From positions 1 to 48,904 of the forward strand of contig JAUVDV010000039.1 of assembly GCA_030595125.1 (NCBI GenBank): a stretch of 48,904 bases of DNA. The letters are read 5' to 3'. The stretch's first letter is position 1; each line of letters begins with the position of its first letter. This document shows, piece by piece, positions 32,980 to 42,000 of this stretch. The notes beneath the pieces were generated by a model. It searched no databases, had not been told where the DNA came from, and worked only from the letters and a program-made list of their open reading frames with translations. This DNA is from Deltaproteobacteria bacterium. Lineage in GTDB: Bacteria > Myxococcota_A > Polyangia > JAAYKL01. A program made the translations under genes and the position numbers.

Positions 32980-34017
32980 ATGAATGACCAAGATGCAATA
33001 GGAAATCGTATCACAATATTGGGCGGGGGAGCCATGGGAACAGCGCTGGGCAAGATGCTCTGCGATGCGGGCCGTGAAGTAACCCTGTGGACGTATGAGC
33101 CGGAGCTGGCGGAGCAGATCGAACGGACCCACGAAAACACCATGTTCCTACCCGGAGTGGAATTGCCCGGGACGTTGCGAGCGGTTAATTCTCTGCCCGA
33201 AGCTCTGGACGCGGCCCGTGTGGTCTTTTCCGTGACGCCGTCCCAGGTCCTGCGCGCGGTGTGGACCGAGGCGGGGAAGTACCTGGAGCCGGATGCCTCG
33301 ATCGTTTGCGCCTCCAAGGGCGTCGAGATCGGCACGGCCAAGTTGATGTCCGAGGTGCTCGATGAGGTATTGCCGACTGTCGGGCCTGCGCGCCTTGCCT
33401 TCCTGTCGGGTCCCAGTTTTGCAAAGGAGATGGTGGCGGGACACCCCACCGCAGTGGTGGTCGCTTCGAGGAACCTTGAGCTGGCGCGGAGTGTTCAGAC
33501 GATAACCTCCACCTCCAGTTTCAGGGCGTACACGACGGACGATGTGGTCGGCGTCGAGTTGGGGGGAGCCATCAAGAACGTGATAGCGATAGCAGTGGGA
33601 GTAGCCGAGGGCCTTGGTTTCGGGCACAACACCAGAGCAGGTCTCATCACCCGTGGCCTTGCCGAGGTATCCAGGTTGGCGGTTGCCTGCGGCGCCGATC
33701 CGTTGACCCTCGCCGGGCTGGCCGGAGTGGGAGATCTCGTCCTCACCTGCACGGGGCACCTGAGCCGCAACTTGCAGGTCGGGATACGGCTGGGCAAGGG
33801 TACGTCCTTGAGTGAAATCCTGGAGGGGATGAAGATGGTTGCCGAAGGTGTCAAGACAGCCTACTCGGCGGTCGATCTCGCACAGCTCCACGGCGTGGAC
33901 ATGCCCATATCCAGGGTTGTGGTGAAAATTCTCAACGGAGATATAGCTGCGGGAGAAGCGGTTCGATCTCTCATGTCGAGACGGCTTCGTGAGGAGAAGG
34001 ATTTTTGTAGGCCATGA
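32980..34017 (+). CDS. gpsA: Glycerol-3-phosphate dehydrogenase [NAD(P)+]
   Basis: Reduces dihydroxyacetone phosphate to sn-glycerol-3-phosphate, the precursor of phospholipids. The 345-residue length is close to the family norm; the first dozen residues are extra. The NAD-binding motif ILGGGAMGTALGKML (residues 13-27) and the substrate-binding LSGPSFAKEM and GAIKNVIAIAVGVAEGLG (with the catalytic lysine) are intact, as is GLAGVGDLVLTCTG. I chose ATG 32980; no clear ribosome site precedes it, and a start a few codons inside is possible. The stop overlaps the sensor-kinase start by ATGA. It is cytoplasmic. Confidence 0.96.
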   Translation: MNDQDAIGNRITILGGGAMGTALGKMLCDAGREVTLWTYEPELAEQIERTHENTMFLPGVELPGTLRAVNSLPEALDAARVVFSVTPSQVLRAVWTEAGKYLEPDASIVCASKGVEIGTAKLMSEVLDEVLPTVGPARLAFLSGPSFAKEMVAGHPTAVVVASRNLELARSVQTITSTSSFRAYTTDDVVGVELGGAIKNVIAIAVGVAEGLGFGHNTRAGLITRGLAEVSRLAVACGADPLTLAGLAGVGDLVLTCTGHLSRNLQVGIRLGKGTSLSEILEGMKMVAEGVKTAYSAVDLAQLHGVDMPISRVVVKILNGDIAAGEAVRSLMSRRLREEKDFCRP

Positions 34018-35555
34018 CTCAGTTTCTGAGACGTCACGCAATCTTCTTCCTGTTTCCGGCGGTGGTCGTCGCCATACTTTTTCTTGCGCGCATCAACTTC
34101 AGCACGGCGATGCGTTTCGGAGAGTGGGGAGAGAAGTCCATTGTCGAGAGCACGCTCATCCTGGCGAAGGAGAAGGTCGAGCGCGTGGAGAGAACCATCT
34201 CCAGCATGGACCACGGCTTCTTCCAGATGCTGGATCCGGCTCAGATCGACATGGCGTGCGAACGGTGGAACACGGGGATCAAGCACTCCCGACTGGTGGA
34301 GGCGGCGGTCATTTTGGATGAGGAAGGAGCGATCATCGAGTACTTCTCCCGCGACAGTGACGCCAAGGCCGCAAGGCTTCACGAGCTGGTCAAAGAAGAA
34401 GTCATTCCACTGATGGACATGTACGAATCCCTGTACCAACACAAACATCTCCACAGGTTGCTGGAGGGGAAATATCGGCTGGTTACCTCGTTAACCAGGG
34501 ACTTTGAGGGGCAATTCTACACAACCTGCCTGATCTACGATACCCACGAGATAGTGGATCGGTTGTTCGAGGATCTGATCGGCGATGTGGGGCGGGACAG
34601 GATAATCAACGTCGTGGACTACGATGGCCGAATCATTTTCGGGAGAAACCTTTCCGGCGCCGGGGAGTTCATCGTCGTGCAGCGGTTTCCCTCGACACTA
34701 TATAAGTGGCGGGTGCAACTCGCGCCAAGATCGGCCGCGCTCTTTTCGAACAAGGCCCGGACACAAAAGGTGTCCGGATGGCTACTCATCCCGGCGGCGT
34801 TCGGGGTGATAGTCTTTGGGTTGGTCGTGCTGTACATGGCCATGGTGCGTGAGCGTAGATTGGGCAGGCTCAAGAGCGAGTTCATCGCCAACACCTCTCA
34901 CGAGCTCAAGACTCCTCTGGCCCTGATCAGGATGTTCTCGGAGTTGCTGGCAACCGACAGAGTTACGGAGGCCGGCAAGGTGCGCCGGTATCATGAGATA
35001 ATCCTGCGCGAGACCGAGAGGCTCACGGCTCTCATCGACAATGTGCTGGATTTTTCGAAGATCGAGCGAGGGAAAAGCGCCTACGAGTTCAAGGAGATGA
35101 ACCTCATCGAGGTGGTGAAACCGGCTATCGAAATCTACCGACACAGGATCGACGAGTCCGACGTGGAGATGGTGTTCACTGCTCAAGAGGATCTTCCCGG
35201 CGTACGTATAGACGCTGATGCCATAGCGCTCGCGTTGATGAACCTGATCGACAACGCGCTCAAGTACGCCGTCGGCACTGATGTCATCGGCGTGGAGATT
35301 CACCGGGATTCCAAAAATGTTTACCTGGAGGTCTTCGACAAGGGGGCCGGCATCCCGGCTCATCACCTCAAGCGGGTGTTCGAGCGGTTCTACAGATTCC
35401 AGGCCACTGATCTCCACTCAAACGGTCAGCGCGGTTCCGGTATCGGGCTTAGCCTGGTGGAGCATATCGCCAAGGCGCACGGCGGTTCTGTCACGGTTAC
35501 CAGCACGCCTGGAGTGGAGACGCGGTTCTCCATAAGGATCCCGTTGGTTGCGTAA
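34014..35555 (+). CDS. Membrane sensor histidine kinase (HisKA + HATPase)
   Basis: A 513-residue histidine kinase. Two membrane helices (about 8-25 and 256-277) enclose a periplasmic sensor region of about 230 residues with a CACHE/PAS-like pattern (VEAAVILDEEGAIIEYFSRD ... INVVDYDGRIIFG). The HisKA domain carries the phosphoacceptor H296 in NTSHELKTPL, and the ATPase domain has an N box (ALMNLIDNALKYA), a G1 box (FDKGAGIP) and a G2 box (GSGIGLSLV). It looks fully active. No response regulator is adjacent on either side, so it is an orphan by position. Its start overlaps gpsA by ATGA, which would tie its level to phospholipid-precursor synthesis; the signal it senses is unknown. Confidence 0.96.
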   Translation: MTQFLRRHAIFFLFPAVVVAILFLARINFSTAMRFGEWGEKSIVESTLILAKEKVERVERTISSMDHGFFQMLDPAQIDMACERWNTGIKHSRLVEAAVILDEEGAIIEYFSRDSDAKAARLHELVKEEVIPLMDMYESLYQHKHLHRLLEGKYRLVTSLTRDFEGQFYTTCLIYDTHEIVDRLFEDLIGDVGRDRIINVVDYDGRIIFGRNLSGAGEFIVVQRFPSTLYKWRVQLAPRSAALFSNKARTQKVSGWLLIPAAFGVIVFGLVVLYMAMVRERRLGRLKSEFIANTSHELKTPLALIRMFSELLATDRVTEAGKVRRYHEIILRETERLTALIDNVLDFSKIERGKSAYEFKEMNLIEVVKPAIEIYRHRIDESDVEMVFTAQEDLPGVRIDADAIALALMNLIDNALKYAVGTDVIGVEIHRDSKNVYLEVFDKGAGIPAHHLKRVFERFYRFQATDLHSNGQRGSGIGLSLVEHIAKAHGGSVTVTSTPGVETRFSIRIPLVA

Positions 35556-35571
35556 AAAGAGCCTTTTTCAG

Positions 35572-37164
35572 TTACCAGGTGATCTTCTTTGGCCCCTTTT
35601 GTGAGGGCGGCCTTTCCGCGTCGTTGACCTGACCACCGGACGAGGGATAGGACGGCGGCGGAGTGTACGGGGGTGGGGTGGGATCCGGTTCTTCCGGAGC
35701 GGGTTTTGGATTCTTCTTTTTGGAAGGGGTGCTGTCGGCGTAGGGGTTGACGGTTCCCTTCTTCTTTGCCGGTTTGGGCGTCGGTGAGGTCTTGTAGGGA
35801 TTTGGGTCCACGGGTTTGGGCTTGGGTATCCCCGCTCCTGTGGAAGGATGCCCGACGGTGGCGGTCCCACGCCTGTCCACGGTCTTGCTCAGGGCGTTTC
35901 GTTTGTTGATGCAGTCATCCGGGACCTCCGGGATTTCTCCTATTTCTACGAGGACCGCTTTCGCCTGCGCCAGGTTCCCCGATTGGGACATGAAGCGAGC
36001 CGTCTCCAGCATTTCCTCGCACAGGTTGCCTGACATTATCCGTAGCTGTTCGATGTCGTAGTAGTGGCTCGATCGCGGGATCTTGGACAGGGAGTCCACA
36101 GCCTTTTTCCAGTCACGAGTCTCCTGGGCGGAGAGTGCGGCGATGAGGGCGGACTGGGCATCCATCTCCGCGAGGGCCGTCTTCTTGAAATCCCGGGCCG
36201 ACTCGCTCTCCGGCTTGAGGCTGGTGGCCTGCGCGAACATTCTCGCGGCCTCGGCCCAATCCTCCGCCTGCATCTTGTCCTTGCCGGCCTCGACAAGTTC
36301 CTCATACCCCATGCCGTCGGTGATGGTATTCTCGTCCTTGTCGCTATCGCCGTCGGCGTCGCCATCGGGGCCGCCGAGGAAAACGACGAGGAGAATGACC
36401 GCAACCGCGAGGACCGCCAGGGCTCCGAGGCCAAGGAAGAGCTTGTTCGATTTTCCGGACGAGCCCGGCTCGATGGAGTCGCCGGTAGCGGGGGCGAACT
36501 CGTACGGTTCGCCTGGCGCTACGAACCTGAGGCGCACGGTACCCAGTTCGATGATATCCGCAGATTTCAGCACGTAATCGTCCCGCCTGGCCCCGTTGAC
36601 GAAGATTCCGTTGATGCTGTCGAGGTCGGAGATGGTCCACTGGTGATCATCTCCATCTAGGCGGGCGTGTGCTCTTGAGATGGATGGATCGTTGATATTG
36701 ATGTTGGTTTCATCTGATCGTCCAATGACGTACAGATTGAGAGTCATGTCGTATTCCAGGCCCAGGTGCGGACCTTCGACCATGACCAGACGGGCGTGGG
36801 TGGTCACCTTGCCGATTCCCGCGTTGTCGCCCGCAGCCATCTGGCGGCCCATGGGCACACCGTCGGAAACATCGGTGCGAACGGAGAGATTGTAGTCGCC
36901 AATGTAAATCTGATCGCCGGAGGAAATGACCCTGGAGGCATCGACGATCGGATCTCCGTTTATCTTGGTTCCGTTATCGCTTCCCAGGTCGTAGACCACG
37001 AACCTGTCATCGTCTTCGCGCACGAGCCGGGCGTGGTTTCGAGACACGTTGCGATCCGTCAATCGGATCGTATTGCCTTCCCTGCGACCGATGGTGACCT
37101 CGTCCCGTATCAACGGCACGATAGTCGTCTTGCCTTCATCGTCACAAATGACAAGCTTAAACAT
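35572..37164 (-). CDS. Double-FHA membrane protein with helical repeats and proline-rich tail
   Basis: A 530-residue protein. FHA domain 1 (residues 15-100) has IGRREGNTIRL, SRNHARLV and DNGTKING; FHA domain 2 (residues 128-215) has IGRSDETNINI, SRAHARLD and INGIFVNG. Both keep the Gly-Arg, Ser, His and Asn that grip phosphothreonine. A membrane helix at 242-264 is followed by an acidic Asp-rich patch, a TPR-like helical region (280-420, with AEDWAEAARMFAQATSLKP) and a Pro/Lys/Ser-rich C-terminal tail of about 100 residues. The FHA domains are N-terminal to the single helix and should be cytoplasmic, the repeats outside. It may be a receptor for phosphorylated partners, perhaps through the Ser/Thr kinase at 6329-7474. 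A short AAAAAG/CTTTTT hairpin lies just before its end (35554-35568). Confidence 0.94.
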   Translation of the reverse strand: MFKLVICDDEGKTTIVPLIRDEVTIGRREGNTIRLTDRNVSRNHARLVREDDDRFVVYDLGSDNGTKINGDPIVDASRVISSGDQIYIGDYNLSVRTDVSDGVPMGRQMAAGDNAGIGKVTTHARLVMVEGPHLGLEYDMTLNLYVIGRSDETNININDPSISRAHARLDGDDHQWTISDLDSINGIFVNGARRDDYVLKSADIIELGTVRLRFVAPGEPYEFAPATGDSIEPGSSGKSNKLFLGLGALAVLAVAVILLVVFLGGPDGDADGDSDKDENTITDGMGYEELVEAGKDKMQAEDWAEAARMFAQATSLKPESESARDFKKTALAEMDAQSALIAALSAQETRDWKKAVDSLSKIPRSSHYYDIEQLRIMSGNLCEEMLETARFMSQSGNLAQAKAVLVEIGEIPEVPDDCINKRNALSKTVDRRGTATVGHPSTGAGIPKPKPVDPNPYKTSPTPKPAKKKGTVNPYADSTPSKKKNPKPAPEEPDPTPPPYTPPPSYPSSGGQVNDAERPPSQKGPKKITW

Positions 37165-37257
37165 AAAACCAGTAATTCCCCTGCCCGAGACTAGTGTTTA
37201 GAAGCTAGACAACCTACAACCGTGTACGCGCTGGTGTCAATGTACGTTATCATCTAT

Positions 37258-37299
37258 AGCCCACAAGTCACAGCCCACTTTTTTACAGCCCACAAGTCA
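37258..37299 (-). repeat. Short direct repeat at a gene end
   Basis: AGCCCACAAGTCA occurs at 37258-37270 and again at 37287-37299, with a shortened AGCCCAC at 37272-37278 between. The right-hand copy is the end of the lipoprotein coding sequence (read on the minus strand, its last codons and stop); the others follow the stop, so the tail of the gene has been duplicated. Confidence 0.75.
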
Positions 37300-38617
37300 T
37301 CTGACCACGAACGATTTGCTGTCGCATATTCCGGCGCAACTCCCACAACGCCGTCCAGCCGATGCCGTCCCAGGACAGCGCCGGAAATGCGCATGGATTT
37401 GGGTTATTCGAGAGCTGGACAGCGGCGGTGCGCGGGGCTCCCAGCTCATCGAGTTCGGCCACGAACACCTGATCTTCGCAAGCGGGGTCGTAGCACTCCT
37501 GCGCGCCGTTGTCCCGGTTGCTCAGCCAGAGAAGCGCAAATGAAGATCCGTTCCAGGCCGGCCGGGACCCCATGATATTGTCCACGGTCCAGGTGGCGCG
37601 GTTCATGTCTCCTGTCGGGGAACCGGATTCGTCCAATATTCTCGTGTACACCTCGAAATCGTCGACGGTTCTACGGCTCCACGAAATCAGGAAATCGTCC
37701 GCTCCCGCCACGATCGCCGGCCCGATGACCGACAACCCTTCATCGATGGCGAAGGCATCACCCGAGGTTGTTGCGTCCAGGTTCAGTTTTCTGGCCATAA
37801 TCTCCTGTTGGCCCTCCGCGAGCCAGACGATCACGGCGGTCGTTCCAACGGCTGCGATGGAGATACCCGGGAGATTCACGCCCTCGACATCGGAGACCTG
37901 GATCGGTGTCGGTACCGAACCTCCGGGATCTCCGGTCGCCGGCAGGGCAACGGCCATCATCGTGCCGGTATCGGCGGTGTCGAGCTGCAACCAGGCCACC
38001 AGCCAGCCGTCATCCGTGCCGACAATTGCCGGGCGGGTCTGAATGTTTGCAACCTCTGTGATACGGAAAGGCGTTGTGTTGTCGGGAATGCCCGAGGGAT
38101 CGAATCGCATGAAGGCGATGTCCAGGTAGCAGTTGTTTTGAAGATTCGCCGTGCAGGCAGTGTCCCATCGGCTGTCCAGCCAGACGGCGCCGAAAGTACC
38201 GGCGCGCGATGCCATGCTGGGTTCTTTTGAGATGATCGTTGCAGACATGGGCTGCTGTACGGACACGCCGCCGTCCGACGCGAAGGTTGCAGCCTGGATC
38301 CGCCAGTTGGCGGGAACGGCCACTCCCGCATCATCGTACGCCCATGTCATCAGCGTTTCACTGTTGTGCGCGACGGACGGAGCCCTGCCGTCCCCGGTTC
38401 CGCTCGTCTCGATGTTGACCGACGTTGCAGAGCAATCCGACGGTAGATCTGGCGGCGTTTCGTTTTCGCCGGTGTCCGATTCGGATTCGCTTTCCGTATC
38501 CGTGTCCGTGTCGGTTCCGGAATCGATTCCACTGTCCATCCAGGGATCGGGCCCCTTGTCCTTCGTACAGCCCGAAGCGATCAAAAAAATGATAAGCAGC
38601 ATGGATTTTTTAAACAT
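37283..38617 (-). CDS. Lipoprotein with Asp/Ser/Glu linker and beta-propeller-like repeats
   Basis: A 444-residue lipoprotein. Signal ending LIASGC (cysteine 17); linker of Asp-Thr-Asp-Thr then Glu-Ser repeats to about residue 60. The remainder is made of about six repeated units of 55-65 residues, each with a GxxxPAxx...G..W.V.W motif, such as TRPAIVGTDDGWLVAWLQ, NLPGISIAAVGTTAVIVW, IGPAIVAGADDFLISWSR and SRPAWNGSSFALLWLS. This suggests a beta-propeller exposed on the cell surface; such folds commonly bind proteins or carbohydrates. No catalytic residues are seen. Three pairs of cysteines near the end may form disulfides. The 118 bases upstream of the FHA gene (37165-37282) carry the small direct repeat. 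Confidence 0.85.
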   Translation of the reverse strand: MFKKSMLLIIFLIASGCTKDKGPDPWMDSGIDSGTDTDTDTESESESDTGENETPPDLPSDCSATSVNIETSGTGDGRAPSVAHNSETLMTWAYDDAGVAVPANWRIQAATFASDGGVSVQQPMSATIISKEPSMASRAGTFGAVWLDSRWDTACTANLQNNCYLDIAFMRFDPSGIPDNTTPFRITEVANIQTRPAIVGTDDGWLVAWLQLDTADTGTMMAVALPATGDPGGSVPTPIQVSDVEGVNLPGISIAAVGTTAVIVWLAEGQQEIMARKLNLDATTSGDAFAIDEGLSVIGPAIVAGADDFLISWSRRTVDDFEVYTRILDESGSPTGDMNRATWTVDNIMGSRPAWNGSSFALLWLSNRDNGAQECYDPACEDQVFVAELDELGAPRTAAVQLSNNPNPCAFPALSWDGIGWTALWELRRNMRQQIVRGQMTCGL

Positions 38618-38682
38618 CCGCAGGGTCCCTCCAAACGGTTTCTATTGAATTTATCTCATTACAACTGTACGAGATCCTGTTC

Positions 38683-39069
38683 ATGACTGGAAAGAAAAAA
38701 TCAAACTGGTTTTATTGTGTCCTGTTGACTGCGACAATGGCGATGATCTTGCTTTCTTGTTCGGGGGCATCGGACAAGTGGATGGGGACGGTGGATGCCA
38801 CGTTCAAGTACAGGCCTGACGATCATACGACCACTGTATTCGACGTTCCTCGAGGGACAAAGAGCTATACGGCGGGGCTGGTTGCCGGCGACAGGGTTCT
38901 CGCAGTGGATGGGGCGGATCTTACCAGCGTGTCTCTGGGTGAGGTGTTGGCGGCCATGAACGGTCCGGTCGGATCGGTGGCGGTGGTGACAGTACAGCGG
39001 GGCGCAGAGGTTATTGATTTGGAGGTAGAGAGAATGCGCGAGAAGAAAAAAGACAAGAAGTCCGACTGA
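38683..39069 (+). CDS. Small PDZ-domain lipoprotein upstream of the S41 protease
   Basis: A 128-residue protein with a lipoprotein signal ending MILLSC (cysteine about 26) and one PDZ domain: GTKSYTAGLVAGDRVLAVDG is the GLxxGDxxLxVDG core, followed by LTSVSLGEVLAAMNGPVGSV and VVTVQRGAEVIDLEVERM. The C terminus is lysine-rich. The gene ends 11 bases before a 1023-residue S41 protease gene on the same strand, which itself contains a PDZ domain. This small protein could be an adaptor or anti-protease PDZ partner that presents or withholds substrates. The start has only a weak ribosome site. Confidence 0.82.
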   Translation: MTGKKKSNWFYCVLLTATMAMILLSCSGASDKWMGTVDATFKYRPDDHTTTVFDVPRGTKSYTAGLVAGDRVLAVDGADLTSVSLGEVLAAMNGPVGSVAVVTVQRGAEVIDLEVERMREKKKDKKSD

Positions 39070-39080
39070 AGTTTCCCTGG

Positions 39081-42000
39081 ATGCTGCGAAACAAGACAGG
39101 AATTGTCGGTTTTATTCTGGTGGGCGTGGTCGTCACGCTGGCTGTGGGCCTCATCATTGTGAAGGACCGCCGCGGTGGGCTCGATCTGGCGCCCGAGATT
39201 CGATTTGTCGAGAACAGATCCTCGATGGACGAGATTCCTTACGAGGGCACCGATCTTCGGACAACCTACAGAACCATTAACCTGGTTCAAAAACACTACC
39301 TGGATCCGTCCCGCGTGAAGCCCCGTGAGATGCTGGTGGCTGCAATGCAAGGCATGCAGCGCAAGATCGCGCAGGTGCTCGTTCGCGAAGAAGGCGACGA
39401 TCTGGTGCTGATGCTAGGCGCCTCGGCGAAGCACTTCGACCTGGGCGACGTCAACTCCCCCTGGGTGATGCTCCAGCAGATCAGGGAGATGTTCGCCTTC
39501 GTGAAAAAGGGCGTTTCAGACAACGACGTTGATTTTCAAGAAGTGGAGTACGCGGTGATAAGCTCCATGTTGGAGACTCTCGATCCTCACTCGGCTCTCC
39601 TGCCTCCGGACATGTACCGCGACATGAAGGACAAGACACAAGGAGAGTTCGGAGGACTGGGAGTCGTCATTTCCTTGAGGGACGGGGCGCTCACCGTGAT
39701 CTCCCCCATCGACGGGACCCCGGCATCCAAGGCGGGCCTCAAGTCCGGAGACAAGATCGTGAAGATCGGGGAGACCTCCACGGTGAGCATGGCGCTGAAC
39801 GATGCGGTCAATCTCATGCGCGGCAAGCCGGGAACGTCGGTGGTTCTGTGGATCCTGCGCAAGGAGTGGGAGGAGCCACGCGCCATCGAGATTGTTCGCG
39901 CGATCATCCAGGTGCGGAGCGTCGAGTCCGAGATGTTGTCCGGCAGGGTCGGCTACGTCAGGATAAAGGACTTTCAGGGTAACACTGCGGCGGATCTCCT
40001 GGAGCACATGGGAGGGCTGGCTCAAAAAGGCGCCAGGGGACTGGTGCTCGACATGCGCAACAATCCGGGCGGACTGCTGAAGGCGGCAATTGAAGTTTCG
40101 GACATATTTCTCAGGGCGGGTGTGATTGTGACCACCGCCGGCCAGTCGCCGACCGACCGGGACATCCGGCGCGCGAAGGACACGGGAGACGAGGTGACCT
40201 ATCCGGTGGTCGTGCTGGTCAATTCCGGCAGCGCCAGTGCTTCGGAGATTGTAGCGGGCGCGCTGAAGAATCAGGGAAGGGCGCTGGTTGCTGGGGAGCG
40301 CACGTTCGGAAAGGGCTCGGTTCAGGTTCTGTACGACTACCATGACGGTTCGGCCCTCAAGTTGACCACGGCCCAGTATCTTACTCCGGGGGACATCTCG
40401 ATCCAGTCGGTCGGCGTCGTTCCACATGTGGAGATTCTGCCCATGAGGGCTGATAAGGAGATGCTGGACCTCAAGGTGGAGGCGGGCTATCGCGAGAGCG
40501 ATCTCGATCATCATCTGGAGGAGGAAATCACCGCGTCGATGCGCGTTGGGCGTCCATCGGCGACCGTGCGATATCTCTGGGAACCTCCAGAGGTGAAGAA
40601 GAAGCCGGGCGCGGACGACAAGCCGGAAGGCGCCGGGGCGCCGGATATCAACGAAGACTTGCCCTTCGAGCCCGACTTCGAAATCAACCTGGCGCGGGAT
40701 CTGGTTGTTGAAATGATATCCCAGAAGAGTTCGTCGGTGGACGTGGACGCGCTCGATAGTGTGCTCACTGTTCGAAACGAGCGCGAGCAGAGCCGGCTCG
40801 AGGCCTCTCTCAAGAAGCTGGGCATCGACTGGAGTATTGAAAGAGAAGACGGAAATGTAGACCTGGCGGCCTCGGTGAGGATCTCCGGGCAGGACGATCT
40901 GGTGGCGGGCAGTTCCGCCAAACTCGAGGTGACGTTGACCAACAACGGGCCGGGCACACTCTACCGCTTGCTGGCCACCACCCGTTCCGATTTCAGAGCC
41001 CTCGCCGACAGAGAGTTGGCCTTTGGTCGGCTGGGCCCTTCGGAGAGTGTTTCCAGGATACTCGAGTTCAAGGTGCCCAAGGATATCGAGTCTCAGACCG
41101 ATGACGTGTTGATCACCTTCGAGGATTCGCTCATGCGCACGCTGCCCTCTACCGCGCTGCGTTTCAGGCTGCAGGAGCTGCCCGCTCCCCGGTTCGCATA
41201 TTCCATCCAGATGGTGGATTCGGATACGGGAAACGGGGACGGATTTTTGCAGGCGGGTGAGAAGGTCAAGTTGCTCGTGGACATTGACAATGTAGGAGAG
41301 GGCAAGGCGATGTCCACTTACGCCACGCTCAAGAGCCTCTCCGGCAAGGAAGTGTTTCTCCTGAAGGGGCGGGGGAAACCGGGTGAGATGTCGAGCGGTG
41401 AGCAAAAGCAGGTGGTGTTCGAGTTCGAGGTCAAGCCCACGTTCAAGAGGGATGTGGCCAGGTTCGAGTTGGCGGTAATGGATCTGGATCTCAAGGTGTA
41501 CTCCATGGAGAAAATCACGTTTGAGATAACGCCCCCGATTCAGGTGCTTGAGATAGAGCCTCGAACGCTTGCGGCGCTGGAGGATTCCGTGGAGGTTCGC
41601 GAGGCGCCGGCGGGGAATGCGCGTGTTGTCGCGATCCTGGAGGGGAAGGGTGCGGTCGAGATCTCGGCGAAGACAGGTGATTTCTACAGAATCGAGATCG
41701 CCGAAGGACGACCCGGGTGGGTGTCCGCGAAGTCGTTTGCCGACCCTTCAGGAGAACTCCCCGAAGCGATCCGGCCCACGCTGGTGATCAACGCGCCCCC
41801 GGCTCTTGTGCTCGACGAGATCGAGTCAGTGGTGCGAAGATCCACCATCAGGCTCACGGGCCGCGCGACCGATGAGAGCAGGGTTCGCGATATCTACATC
41901 TACGTCGGAGATTCCAAGGTCTTCTTCAAGCCCAACACCGATCCCGACAACCCGAGGGAGCTCGAGTTCGTTGCGGAGGTGGAGATCAAAAAGGGGCTCA

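Noticed and set aside
35554-35568. AAAAAG/CTTTTT hairpin as a bidirectional terminator between the sensor kinase and FHA genes
   Set aside because: The stem is six AT-rich pairs with no GC stretch; too weak to call as a terminator.
39516-41405. Long minus-strand frame opposite the S41 protease
   Set aside because: Antisense to the intact protease; no signal, membrane segment or domain.
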